A stretch of DNA of 64,000 nucleotides from Plasmodium malariae (Eukaryota; Apicomplexa; Aconoidasida; Haemosporida; Plasmodiidae), in contig NC_041787.1 in NCBI RefSeq assembly GCF_900090045.1, positions 888,001 to 952,000 on the forward strand. The letters run 5' to 3'. A model generated the notes under the pieces. That model did no database searches, was not told the origin of the DNA, and was given only the letters and a program-made list of their open reading frames with translations. Below are positions 24,075 through 40,300 of the stretch, in pieces. Both the position numbers and the translations under genes were made by a program. Each line of letters starts with the position of its first letter. The first letter of the stretch is position 1.

Positions 24075-27000
24075 ATGGCGAAAAACAAAACAATCGAAGA
24101 GAGGTATCAGAAAAAGTCACAGATAGAACATATTCTGCTGAGGCCTGATACCTACATAGGAAGTGTCGAAATGCATACACAGTTGTTATGGGTTTGGAAT
24201 AAAGAAAAGAATCGTATGGTTCAAAAGAATATAACATATGTACCAGGGTTATATAAAATATTCGATGAAATTATTGTAAATGCAGCAGATGTAAAAGCTA
24301 GGGAAAAGCCGAAGAGTGACAACCCTATGACTTGTATAAAAATAGAAATAAATAAAGAACAGAAAAAAATAAGTGTATATAATGATGGTGAAGGTATACC
24401 AGTAGAAATACATAAAGAAATGAATATATATGTTCCTCATATGATTTTTGGGGAATTGTTAACATCGGATAATTATGATGATGCAGAAGATCGAATTACT
24501 GGAGGCAGAAATGGATTTGGAGCAAAATTAACAAATATTTTTAGTAAAGAGTTTGTTGTATATTGTGGTGATAGTGAGAGGAAAAAAGAATTTAAAATGA
24601 CATGGTCAGATAATATGTCAAAAGTTTCTGAACCGATCATAAAAAATTATAGTGGAAAAGATTATGTAAAGGTTACATTTAAACCTGATTTAGTAAAATT
24701 TGGAATGACTGAAATGGATGAAGATATAGAAAGTTTGCTGTACAAGAGGGTATACGACTTAGCTGGTACTTGTAGTGTGAGGGTTTATTTAAACGGAACA
24801 AGGTTAAGTGTGAAAGATTTTAAAAGTTACGTAGATTTATATTTGAAGGATAATTCAGCAAATGGAAATGGGAATGGTAGTAACAATAAAAATAATACTA
24901 ATAAGGAAAATCAGAATGGCAATGCGGAAGTTAGCGCTAATCAGACTATGGACAATTTAGATGTTAGTTTGTCAAATGAACCCGGGGAGGTATCCCCATC
25001 TAAGAGCAATGCGGCTAATGGGAATGGAAATGGCAATGGAAGCGGAAGTGGAAACATTAATGATGAAGAGGAGCTGGTAAAAATACATGAAAAGCAACAT
25101 CGATGGGAAATAGTTGTATCAAAAACAGATGGGTCTCAGTTCCAACAAGTGTCTTTTGTTAACAGTATATGTACAACGAAAGGAGGATCACACGTTAATT
25201 ATATAGTTGAACAACTACTTAATTCACTTAGTAAAAGAGCAAATGCAAAAAATAAAGGAGGAATGGAAATAAAATCTGGACATATAAAGAATCATTTATG
25301 GGTATTTGTAAACTGTTTAATTGTTAATCCTACTTTTGATTCTCAAACAAAAGAAACGTTAACTACTAAACCTGTGAAATTTGGTAGTAAATGTATCTTA
25401 TCTGAAAAGACTATAAATAATGTGTTAAAAAGTCCTATCTTAAGTAATATTTTATTATGGGCTCAAGCTAAAGCACAAGTGGAGTTAAGAAAAAAAATGA
25501 AAGCTGGATCTTCTAAAGCCAGGGAAAGAATTATCGGTATCCCTAAGTTAGAAGATGCTAATGATGCAGGTAGTAAATATAGTCAAGAATGTACCTTAAT
25601 ATTAACAGAAGGAGATAGTGCTAAAACGTCCTGTTTAGCTGGTTTATCTATTGTAGGTAGAGATAAATATGGTGTGTTTCCATTGAAAGGTAAATTATTA
25701 AATGTAAGAGATGCTTCGTTCAAACAATTAATGGACAACAAAGAAATACAAAATATTTTCAAAATTATGGGCTTAGATATTACAGATAAGAATAAAGATG
25801 ATCTGAAAGGATTACGATACGGTTCTCTTATGATCATGACAGATCAAGATTATGACGGATCGCACATTAAAGGATTGCTAATTAATATGATACATAAATT
25901 TTGGCCCAGTTTATTAAAACATAAAGGATTCTTAAGTGAATTTGTTACGCCCATTGTTAAAGTACAAAAGGGTAATCAGGAATATTCTTTTTTTACAATT
26001 GCAGAATATGAACAATGGAAAGAAAGCACAAATTTAGTTGGGTGGAAAATAAAATACTACAAAGGGCTTGGTACTTCGACAGATAAAGAATTTAAACAAT
26101 ATTTTTCAGATATAAAGAATCATAAAATAGTATTTTTATGGACAGGGGATAGAGATGGAGATTCAATTGATATGGCATTTAGTAAAAAAAGAATTGAAGA
26201 TAGAAAATTGTGGTTACAAAATTTTATTCTTGGTTCATATGTAGATCATAAGGAAAAAGATTTATCATATTACGATTTTGTAAATAAAGAATTAATTTAT
26301 TATTCAAGATATGATACAGAAAGAAGTATACCGAACATTATGGATGGATGGAAACCTGGTCAAAGAAAAGTACTATATGGCTGTTTTAAAAGAAATTTAA
26401 AAAATGAATGTAAAGTAGCACAATTAGTTGGATATATAGCAGAGCATAGTGCATATCATCATGGAGAGTCTTCATTACAACAGACCATTATTAACATGGC
26501 ACAAACATTTGTAGGATCAAATAATATTAACTTTTTAGAACCATGTGGACAATTTGGTAGTAGAAAAGAGGGAGGAAAAGATGCATCAGCAGCTAGGTAT
26601 ATTTTTACCAAATTGGCTAGTTCGACAAGAAGTATATTTAATGAATATGATGATCCTATATTAAAATATTTAAACGAAGAAGGTCAAAAAATAGAACCAC
26701 AATATTATATACCTGTTATACCAACTATACTGGTGAATGGTTGTGAAGGAATAGGAACAGGATATTCATCATTTATTCCGAATTATAATTATTTAGATAT
26801 TATTAATAATATTAAGAGATACATAAATAAAGAACCTTTAATACCTATGATTCCATGGTACAAAGATTTTAAGGGTAGAATAGAATCAAATGGAAAAACT
26901 GGTTATGAAACTATTGGTATAATAAAAAAGATAGATGATGAGACCTTAGAAATTACTGAATTGCCTATTAAAAGATGGACACAAGATTATAAAGAATTCT

Positions 27001-29666
27001 TGGAAGAATTACTAACAGATGAAAAGCATCAATTAATTATAGACTATATAGACAACAGTTCACATGAAGATATATGTTTTACTATCAAAATGGATCCTGT
27101 AAAATTAAAAAGAGCAGAAGAAGAAGGACTAGAAAAAATATTTAAACTAAAGAGTACATTAACTACAACAAATATGACGCTATTCGATCCAAATCTCAAA
27201 TTACAGAGATATTCAACTGAGCTCGATATATTGAAAGAATTTTGTTTCCACAGATTAAAAGCTTATGAAAATAGAAAAAGCTATTTAATAGCTAAATTGG
27301 AAAAGGAAAAAAAAATTATTTCAAATAAGAGCAAATTTATATTAGCTATAGTTAATAATGAACTTATAGTTAACAAAAAAAAAAAGAAAGTACTTGTTGA
27401 AGAGTTGTATAGAAAAGGCTATGATCCTTATAAAGATATTAATAAAATAAAAAAAGAAGAAATATTTGAACAAGAATTACTAGAGTCAGGTGAAAACCCA
27501 GAAGATAACGAAGAAATTATTGCTGGTATATCCGTAAAAGATTATGATTATTTATTAGGTATGCCTATATTTAGTCTCACGTTAGAAAAAGTAGAAGATC
27601 TATTATCACAACTTAAGGAGAAGGAAAGAGAACTAGAAATACTAAAAAATATTACTATTGAAACAATGTGGCTGAAGGATATTGAAAAGGTAGAAGAAGC
27701 CATTGAATATCAACGAAATGTTGAGTTAGCTAACCGAGAGGAAAGTAACAGATTTAAGGTAGCCAGAAAACAGGGAGGAAGTGCTTTTAGGAAAAAGAAA
27801 AAGAAGAAAAAGTTAACGAGTGATGACGATTCCCCAGGTGATGATTCATCTGATAGTAGTGAATTCTTACTTCATACTCTGAATATTAAAAAAACAAAAA
27901 AAATGCCTAATAATAATGCGACTAGTAGTGCTAGAAAGAGATTGAAAAAAACAGAGGACGACAATAGTAACAATAATATCAATGGTAGTAGTGATATAAA
28001 TGGTACTAACAACATCAGTCATCGTAGTAATAATGATTTTAACGACTCGTCCATATTAGTTAACAGCGAAGTATATAGCAATAATATGACTTATGCAAAA
28101 AATGTTGATGACTCGTACGTATCTGACAACACACCATTACTCAATAAAATTATAAATAAAAATAATTCAAATAACGTAGACACTAATGCATATACTAAAA
28201 ATAATAAGAGTACTAATAAAAATTCAAAAAAAAAAAAAACTCTATCTTCTGATTTATCTAATGACGATAGTTATGGAAGTAGTTCACCTAAGGACAACGA
28301 TAGTAGTATTATAGTAGACAAAACACCTAGCATACCTGTAGGCACTAGTGAAAATATTACTATATCACCGAATAGTATAATAAACATTAACGACTTTTCA
28401 GGCATTAAAAATAAGTTACTAGAGCTTGGTATGTAGAGTAAATAGTGCCAGATAGTTACGTGCATACATGCATACATGCATACATATATACATACATACA
28501 AACATACATATATGTACAATTTTGTATGCGTTATAAGTTTAGTTCTTGCAGTAGAGGAATTTATGCAGCTGCTCTGCACAACATGAATATGCATAAATGC
28601 TAATGAAAATGTGCGCACACATATGCAAATGTCCATATGTATATATACACATATGTGAGTTTTTTTTTTTTTTCTTTAATTTTGTAGAAAATAAGAAGAA
28701 GCCAAGACTGACCCTAGCTGAAAAGATTAAAATGAAAAACGCAGAAAAGAAGAGCTCCCCTTCTAAAAAGAGCACAGGAGGACGAACTCCCTCGAACAAG
28801 AAAAAGGTAAATTAAGTGCAATACGTTTCTGTAAAAGCTTTCATAAATGTTCTCTTGATATTGTTGTATTTATTGACAAATGACTCCTTTTGAAGTGTTT
28901 TTAATTTTATATTATTTTCATTTTATTTGAATTTAATTTGGTTTGAATTTAATTTGGTTTGAATTTAATTTGGTTTGAATTTAATTTGGTTTGAATTTAA
29001 TTTGGTTTGAATTTAATTTGGTTTGAATTTAATTTGATTTGAATTTAATTTGGTTTGAATTTAATTTGGTTTGAATTTAATTTGATTTGAATTTAATTTG
29101 GTTTGAATTTAATTTGATTTGAATTTAATTTGATTTGATGAATTTAATTTGATTTGAATTTAATTTGGTTTGAATTTAATTTGAATTTAATTTGATTTGA
29201 ATTTAATTTGAATTTGATTTGAATTTAATTTGATTTTATTTTACTATTTTTTTTTTTTTAATGAATTTCACACCCGTTTCTTTGTCCATATTTTATAACC
29301 TTTTTTTTTCGTTTTTTCTTTTTTTTTCGTTTTTTCTTTTTTTTTCTTTCTGCTCATACTTAATTTTTTCCCCATTCGCAGAGCACATTATTAGATGATT
29401 CAAAATCGAAGAAGTCGTTAACTTATGATAGTGACGATTCCAGCAATGATGTAAGATTTGAAAAAATAGAGATAAATTAACACATAATCAGATTTTTTTT
29501 AAGTGTAGAAAATAAAATTTATTTATTTATAAATTAATTTATTTTATATTTTGTTTTGTAATAAATCGAACGGGAACCATTATTTTTTCGTGCTTTTTAT
29601 TTTGTTATTTACTTCTCTTGACAGGTTGAATCAGTGGATGATAGTGACAGTTCATTCAATATATAG
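24075..29666 (+). CDS. TOP2: DNA topoisomerase II (type IIA, nuclear)
   Basis: Four exons: 24075-28428, 28688-28806, 29382-29450 and 29625-29666, with GTATGT, GTAAAT and GTAAGA donors and TAG, CAG and CAG acceptors in matching phases; 1,527 residues. It passes one DNA duplex through a double-strand break using ATP, in replication and chromosome segregation. Visible motifs: GHKL ATPase with the Asn motif IIVNAAD (residues ~68-74) and glycine loop GGRNGFGA (~143-150); QTK loop Q424-K426; TOPRIM EGDSAK (E512) and DQDYDG (D590-D594, metal ligands); catalytic Tyr842 in AARYIFTKL. An Asn/Gly-rich insertion (about 261-331) interrupts the transducer domain. The C-terminus past about residue 1230 is basic, then Asn/Ser-rich and acidic; the last three short exons encode its end. 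P. falciparum TOP2 is somewhat shorter, from memory. Confidence 0.97.
28927..29240 (+). repeat. 16-bp tandem repeat inside TOP2 intron 2
   Basis: About 19 units of GTTTGAATTTAATTTG with G/A variation and some shortened copies. They fill the middle of the 575-nt second intron of TOP2, much longer than the other two introns (259 and 174 nt). The array leaves both splice sites and the acceptor pyrimidine tract intact. Confidence 0.9.
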
Positions 29667-29786
29667 AATATAGAGGTTAATTTTTCAAAAGGGTAAAGTG
29701 CTGAGATGGTGCTTTTAGATTATTCAAAGAGTAATATAAAGTTTTTATTACAGAATCCTACAGGAAAGAGACTAAATGGAGAAATA

Positions 29787-29821
<35 letters not shown>

Positions 29822-30815
29822 CACGTAGAGTTTATGTTTATATATATGTACATGATGTTTACATTATGACTTTTTTTTAAATTTTATTACTATTCAAAAA
29901 TATCGCTATTGACAAGTGTACAAAAATTAACATGTACAAACTTGAAATTAACTCTTATAATTTAACTGGTACATCATTATGAAAAAGCTGATTATAAATT
30001 TTTTTTTTTTTTATAAAAAAGGAAATTACTAATTTACTACTTTATTTTTTTTAGTATTAGAATAAGTTAACATGTCCAAATGTGTATTTAATTTTGTCTA
30101 AAAATGTGTTTTGTGTGCGTAACGGAAAAAAAATAGTATAAATATGGATGTATGGATGTATGTGTAGATAGGTACATACGTATATACATTCTTATACTTT
30201 TATATTTATTAACGAAGGGAAGCCTTCTCGTATTGCATTATTTTTATCTTAAACAGTTATATGAAGTGCGTTTTTGAGCCCTTTTTTTTTTTTTATTCTG
30301 CTTCATACTCTTAAATAATCAAATCTTTTGAATATATCTTTGGTATCATTTAGGCGAAATAAAATAAAATAACAAATTAAAAAATATATTTTTTCATGAA
30401 ATAAAAAATACGTGTTTCAATTTTTTAGCTCAAGTTATGCGTGAAACGTTGAAATAAAAAATAGCACACATCCTTTTTATGTGTCTATATGAAAGGAAAA
30501 AAAAAAAACAAAGAAAAAGAAAAGAAAAAAAAGGGCTCTTATACATATTGCTAATTATAAGTGTGCAACATTCATTTTTATGATAATATGCCGTAATGCG
30601 AATCGCTTTTATACTCTAATTAGTTATAAATTTACATAGGAAAAAGTATATATTTTTTTTTATTTTTCTTTTTCTTTTTCTTTTTCTTTTTCCTTTTCCT
30701 TTTCTTTTCCCGCTTTTTTTTTTTTTTTTTTTATAATTTTACTTTTGAATAAATATAACATAGATATTATAATGCCAAATATATTGTGATGAATATATTT
30801 ATTCAGAATTTTTAG
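29667..30815. other. TOP2 3' UTR and intergenic sequence
   Basis: Contains a T-run (about 29790-29818). A 28-codon open stretch from an ATG at 29706 runs into this T-run; 40 bp after the TOP2 stop, it is best read as 3' UTR. Possible first-exon starts for the small gene at 30816 are ATGs at 30072 and 30104, each ending in phase 0 at a GT donor. Confidence 0.45.
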
Positions 30816-31109
30816 GTGGGGGGAGGCAGAAAAATATATGGCCTAGTAGAGATACTTAATGAAGGGGAAATGCATCAAATAAAACATTCATATATGCAAT
30901 ATACAAAGCGTTGGGTAGCAAGGAGAAGGAAGTATAAATATATATAATTATACATATGTATATATATTGAAGCATAGTTAGAGAGTACTTACGAAGGTGA
31001 TCAGTGCGTATATAAAAAATATTAGTTTTCCATTCTTTATTACTGTTACATTTGTGTTAAAATTGCTATTTGTAGGAATAATTATATAACGAAGCTTATA
31101 GAAGTTTAG
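30816..31109 (+). CDS. Candidate small multi-exon gene, function unknown (3' exons)
   Basis: An island of higher G+C and purine-rich plus strand in otherwise non-coding DNA. Exon A is 30816-30931 (acceptor TTTTTAG; reads VGGGRKIYGLVEILNEGE, then a basic stretch ending VARRRK). Exon B is a 15-nt micro-exon, 30982-30996, encoding EYLRR with its junctions. Exon C is 31076-31109, ending NNYITKLIEV and TAG. Phases fit (2/2 and 2/2); the introns are 50 and 79 nt with GTATAA...TTAG and GTGATC...TTTGTAG borders. The 5' exon is not certain: ATGs at 30072 (MSKC) and 30104 (MCFVC) both end in phase 0 at a donor. Further exon-like pieces at 31253-31345 and about 31527-31672 may be alternative 3' exons or a second gene. 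No family recognised. Confidence 0.38.
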
Positions 31110-33943
<2,834 letters not shown>

Positions 33944-36900
33944 ATGAGTTATGTTAAATGTATGAGCGTAAATAAAGTGATTCATGAGAATAAACTGAAC
34001 TTTACGTTCGTAGATTTTTTTATTTATGAAGATAAATGTAAAAGTAAAACAGAATGTAATAATAACGATGTTAATGATAATAAATGGAATAACGAAAAGA
34101 GTTGTGAGTACGATGCAGACGCAGACCTAAAAAATGGACAACTGAACGGAAATAATTTTTTTTTATCTCTTATTCACATGTTAAAAAAAAAATATGATTT
34201 TTATAATTATTATTATGGAATAATAGATAAGAGCACTTCTGTAAAATTTAATAAGTATAGTATATTTTTATTATTGTTATTATTATTATATAAAAATGCT
34301 AATTGTAATAATAATAACCTTTTTTTTAAAATAAGTACGCATAGAGAAGGAAAAAAAGAAGGAGGAGGAAAATTATTAAACAATTGTGCTAAAAAGGATG
34401 AAAGAAAGGATTATAATAAAAATTTAAAACGAAGTAAATTTTCCATATGCAAAAATGATAAAAAAAAATTTAATTATAGGGAAAATGAAAATTTCATTTT
34501 TTGTATAAAAAGTAGTAAGTGCATAAAAATAAAAAAAAAATATATATATTATAAGAGATCCAGGAAAAAGAAAAATGTATATATACGAACTTTATGCTTA
34601 AATAACGTGAAAGAAACCTGTTCATTAAAAAAAAGAGATGAGAATATAATACCATATGGACGTTTTTGGAAAGCAGTTAGTGCATGTAGAAATTTTGTAC
34701 GTAGGACAACTCACATGTTAAAAAGAAAAAATCTTATGAAGAAATATGTTATATCAGTGTCTTCAATGAATATTTCATATATTAGAAATTATATCAAAGC
34801 AAATGATGTATTATTAATTAATCCTGGTTTAAAGGATTTTAATTTAGTAAAAGGGTTTCATGAAGGTTTATATTCTATTTTTAGTTATTCAAGTATATGT
34901 ACTCAGAATATACATATACCATATTCTTATATGGTAGGTCATTATATATGCAATAACAGGAATATTGTTGATAAGAAAGAGAACTACTTACTACTACATT
35001 ATGATTATTTGAAGTTTAAAAGAAAAAATGGTATGTTAGACAAACAAAACATATTAATTTTACTGGTAAAAAGATATAGTACGGATGATATTTTTATTTT
35101 TTCAAATTGTAAAAATGATGGAAGAAGGGAATTACCGCCAATAGCGTTATACAAGGTTGAAAAGAATGATAGCAGAATAATCTTGTATTGTTCTAATTAT
35201 AATGAATGTCATTTTAACAGCGTTCGAATGGAAACATTACTATGTTCAAATTTGATGGAAGTAACCGCATTACGGATCGTGGCTATAATAAAGAAAATGG
35301 AAGTGAGAGTAATGCAAGTTATATATATATCTCAACTTATCGTTAAAACGATAGTAATAATTATGGCTAAAGTGATGTCAAGAATTATAGAGACAGTTAT
35401 TGCAACATTTATTGCGACAGTTAAAAGAAGAATCATAACAAAAATGTATGTCGCTGTTCACTCAGAAAATTGTCTTAAATTTGTTCGTAAGTGTAATGTT
35501 TTGAACACTACAAAAATGAGTTTTAACAAGAAATATCCTGTCGAACTCTATACGTACGTTAACAAATATAGAAAATTTTATAAATTCTCTGAAAAGAGAA
35601 AATACAGTAATAGAATATTTCACACAATATATAGCGTAACAATATTTCACTTGCACAAAAACAGACTAAATATATTATTCCATGATTCAAATAATGTAAA
35701 TGCAAAAAAAAAAAAAGCTAATATTTATTATTTTTTTAATCTACCCTATATGAATATATTATGTATGAAATTAGTATATATAGACAAGGTGGATTATGTA
35801 ATATATAAATATAACGAAGGTTTAAAAAAAAGCACATATCATCTATGTATTATTTGTCAGTATATTGCACTATTAACAAGTATTAATTTAATGAATAGGG
35901 AATTAGTAAGAATACGGACTTGTTTTGAGCGCAGTAATATATTTTTTCCATTATTTTTTATTATATATGGAGCAAGAACTGTGTATTCATGTTATATTTC
36001 CTTATTTTTTAATATATGTTCAGCGTATTTAATCAATGGTAAAATTTTAAATTTTCTTGCATTTCTTCGAAGTTTACTAGTTCTTTCGTGTAAATGTACC
36101 ACATATAGTGATAACGGTAATAAAAGCAGTAATAATAGTAATAATAATGGAAATCATAAGAGCAATATTGATAACGGCATCAATAGCAGTAGCAAGAGCG
36201 GTCGCTGTAATAGTTGCAACGTCAGTCGAAGTAACAGCAGTAGCAATTTTGTAATAATAGCGATATGTAGGATACTCTTTTTTTTTTGTATTATTTTCCA
36301 TGTTGTTAATATTGTTATGATTTTGATTTTTATTTGTGTTTATTTTATAAAGCATTTTTTATTATTTGTTCTTTTTTTTTTGTTGTTAATGAATAATATT
36401 AATTTAGATTTATTTTTTCATTATATAAATGATTTAATCAATTATTTTTCTTTATTGAAAAATAAAGAAGAATCAAAAGATTTATGTGATTTAAAGAATT
36501 ATTTATGTTATATGTATATTCCTTTTACATATCTTAGTGCATTTATTGAAATTAATTTTATTTGTATTTCGTGTTTATGTAAAAAATATTGGTGTTTATT
36601 ATATTTTGTAAAAAAAATAAGTAAAAATTCTGTGAATTGTACTACATTAAAAAATTATTGCGTGTTCATAATATTTATTTTTTTTGTAATTTATTTAATA
36701 TCCGCCATTTTATGTAAATACCTCTTCTTAATACATTTAAATAAGAAGGCTGATATTATATTGTACTATATTTTACTTAAGAAAAGAAGAAAAAATGCAC
36801 TGCTTATGTTTCCACTACTAGTTAATCGAATCACTTATACAATAGAGGAATGTACGGAAAAAAATTTTAATGAATCCTTTTTATTTTATTATTGCATGAT

Positions 36901-37348
36901 TTGTACAGGCAATTTAATAATTCGACATATGTATAACATTGAAATTAAAAGTAAAAGAAGAAAAAATATACTTGATGAAAATGCTGTATATTTGTTACAA
37001 TATTTATATTATAATTTATTAATGATGATGTGTGCATGCTTATTTTATAAAAGAGTAAGTGTTAAACTGTATAGTTACATTGATGAAAAGGAAATTACCA
37101 AAGAAATGTACAAGTCTATATTTTTAAAGCAAGAATTAAAAGTTGTGAAGAATGAAAAAATGTTAAATAGCAGTTGGAAGAAGGAATATAACAATCGTGC
37201 ATATCTTTATAATACTGATAGTAAGGATGAGAAAAATGTGGATGGTAGCATTAATAACAGTAGTAATAGCGGTAATAATAATAATATAGGTAGTAATAAT
37301 AATGGGGATAATAACAATTGGGAAAATAACAATGGGTATTATAATAAC

Positions 37349-37392
<44 letters not shown>

Positions 37393-40300
37393 TAACAATA
37401 ATAATAATAATAATAATAATAGTAATAGTAATAATAGTAATAATAGCCAATTGAACGGAGAAGGTAACAGGGATCATCATGATGATGAAGATGGAAAAAA
37501 GGGGGAAGGTAATGATGATGATAATAAAAATATTGATGAATATGATGAAAATTTGATGGAAAATCAGAATGGAAAGATAAGAAAAAGAAGGAAAAAAAAA
37601 TTAAATGACAACAGTAGAAATATTAATAAAGTGAGCAATGGAAAAAAGGGAAGAAAAAAAATGGACCCTATAAATCTAAATCAAGAGGAAAATAATATCT
37701 TGATAAACAATTTTTACAATATGAAGGGTATGAATTATATGAATACCATTGGAAATATGAATAATTCCTTTTTATTAAATAATGATATAAAGGACAAATT
37801 TTTGAATGATAGCATGAACAAGTCAGATATGAAGGCAAATAATTATCCTAATAAAATGACGAATGAGTTGAATGGCCAAATGGGTAACAACAATATTAAT
37901 ACGTATTTAAACAATCGAGTAAATATATCATATATGCCAAATTATGCTAATCAAAACAGTTCCCTTCCTCATAATATGAATAACAATATTATGTGTTCCA
38001 TGAACAAAGCAATGAATCACCAAATTAACATGAACAACGGTTTTAGAAATAATATGATGAAAAATAATTTTAATCAAGTAAATAGAATGATGACAAACGT
38101 TGTAAATACACAAGTCGGTAATAGTAATATAAGCAATAATATGAATAATTATAGTGTTCATTTAAATCAGCAGAAAGTTAATAATACGAATTCTCTAGCT
38201 AGCAGTAAATTAAACTATCATATAAATAGTCAAATGAATGGGAATAATTTATCCATTAATATGAACTGTCATTTAGGTAATACTATGCACAATATGAATA
38301 ACTCAGTAAGTAATGATATGAATATGCACATGGAGAATAATAGCATTAATAGTAATAGCAATAATAGTAATAGCAATAATAGTAATAATAATAGTAGTAG
38401 TGTAAACAATAAGAACAGTATGAATGTGCAACAATTAGGTGGTAAGATGAACATCAACCCACTAAATAGTCATTTGAGCAGTCATATGACCAACAAAATG
38501 GTAAACCAATTGGGTCATCAAATGGTTAATCAAATGTCAAATAATATGGCAAATCATATGGCAAATCAGATGAGTAAAACGCTAACCAATCCAATGCATA
38601 TAAACAACAAGCTGAACAGTGGTGTTAATAATAAAAACGGCCAAGTGGATATAAATTTAAATAATCATATGATGAACCAGATTAATAATTATATGGTGAA
38701 CCCAAATATGAACCGAGGTGCATTACCGAACAATATGAGTCATGGAAATTTACCGAGTGCGATGAGTACAAATAAAACGAAAGACACTGTTATTAGTAAC
38801 AATATGTTTAGAAATAATAAAAGATTACGTGATTATTTAATGAATAATAATAAAGTAACTCAGAGCAACCTAACTCAGAATAATATGGTAAAGGAAGATT
38901 TAAGAAATAATAACATGATGAGTATTAATATGATGAACCCGAATATCGTCAGTATGAATGGAATGAGCAACATTAATAATTATAGTGGTACGAATAATAT
39001 TAGCAGTATGAATAATATTAGCAGTATGAATAATATTAGCAGTATGAATAATATTAGCAGTATGAATAATATTAGCAGTATGAATAATATTAGCAGTATG
39101 AATAATATTAGCAGTATTAATAATAATAGCAGTATGAATAATAATAGCAGTATGCATAATAATAGCAGTACGAATAATATTAGCAGTACGAATAATATTA
39201 GCAATGTTAATAGCATGAACTATTTTAATAGCATGAATAGTATGCATTCAATGAAGTTTGCGGTTGAAAAATACCCAATGAATAAAATGATGCAAAATAA
39301 TAGTATTAGCAGTATTTATCACCACAACAGAAACAACAGCAGTGGATGCAACAACAGTATTAACAATGTCATGGGTAGAGAAATGAATAACGGAATTAAC
39401 AACAATATGGGGTTAATGAGTTATTCGAATAGGAACAATTTTATGAATAAGAATATGAAAAATATGAAGTTGGAAAATTATGGATATGATCATATGTCGA
39501 TAAAGAACGAGCAAATGACACAAGCAGATCCACTACTTACAAACATGAATAATGCAAATGCCATTAATAATACAAAGATTTTATTAAACAGTAATAAACA
39601 GTACGAGAAAATGCTTAATGGTAATTATATAATGAATGAAAGCAACATCATTAACAACAACTGCAGTAACAACATTCCAGCTATTCAAGTAAAACAAGGT
39701 GCTGGTTCTATTAGCAACAGTATTAGCGGTAGTAACGTGGACATTGATAATATCGGCAGAAATAGCATTACGAATGAGGATAAAAACGTTAGCGGAAACA
39801 GTGGAGGGAATAACTACAACTACTATTACAATTGTAACAATACTCTTAATAGCAAAAAGAAAGACAAGAATAATCTGAAGAACGGGAAAGACGAGGATTT
39901 AAATAACAGTCAAAATTTAAGAAGCGTTAAAATTAACTGGAGCAAATATGATAACATTTTTAAAAAAATAAACTTAGAAAAAAATTATGAGGGTCTTATA
40001 AATGAAGAAGATAATATGTCAGATGCTGATATAATGGATAAAACAGATGTAGATGAAAAAGTGGATTGTGCGTATAATGATTTATTAAATATAAACTTTA
40101 AAACATTTATTCGAGATTACAATGAGGTGTTGGATAAATTGAATTTAATTAAATTAAATGATAAAAATAGTTTTAAAAATAATGCATACACACAATTATA
40201 TGAAGATATCTTTTTAAATATAGAAAAATTTTTAGATATATCACAATTAAAATATGAAAATAATTTTACTCATACTAATTTTTATAAAAATAGCTTAAGT

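Noticed and set aside
23711..24148. His/Thr/Tyr and Cys/Val/Met ORFs upstream of and overlapping the TOP2 start
   Set aside because: They come from the 33-bp tandem repeat, whose period is a multiple of three.
29706..29790. 28-codon ORF beginning MVLLDYSKSNIKFLLQ after TOP2
   Set aside because: It starts only 40 bp after the TOP2 stop on the same strand and runs into a T homopolymer, so it is more likely 3' UTR.
30980..31005. U1 snRNA-like ACTTACGAAGG segment
   Set aside because: It lacks the U1 5' end and stem-loops; the match is a few bases only.
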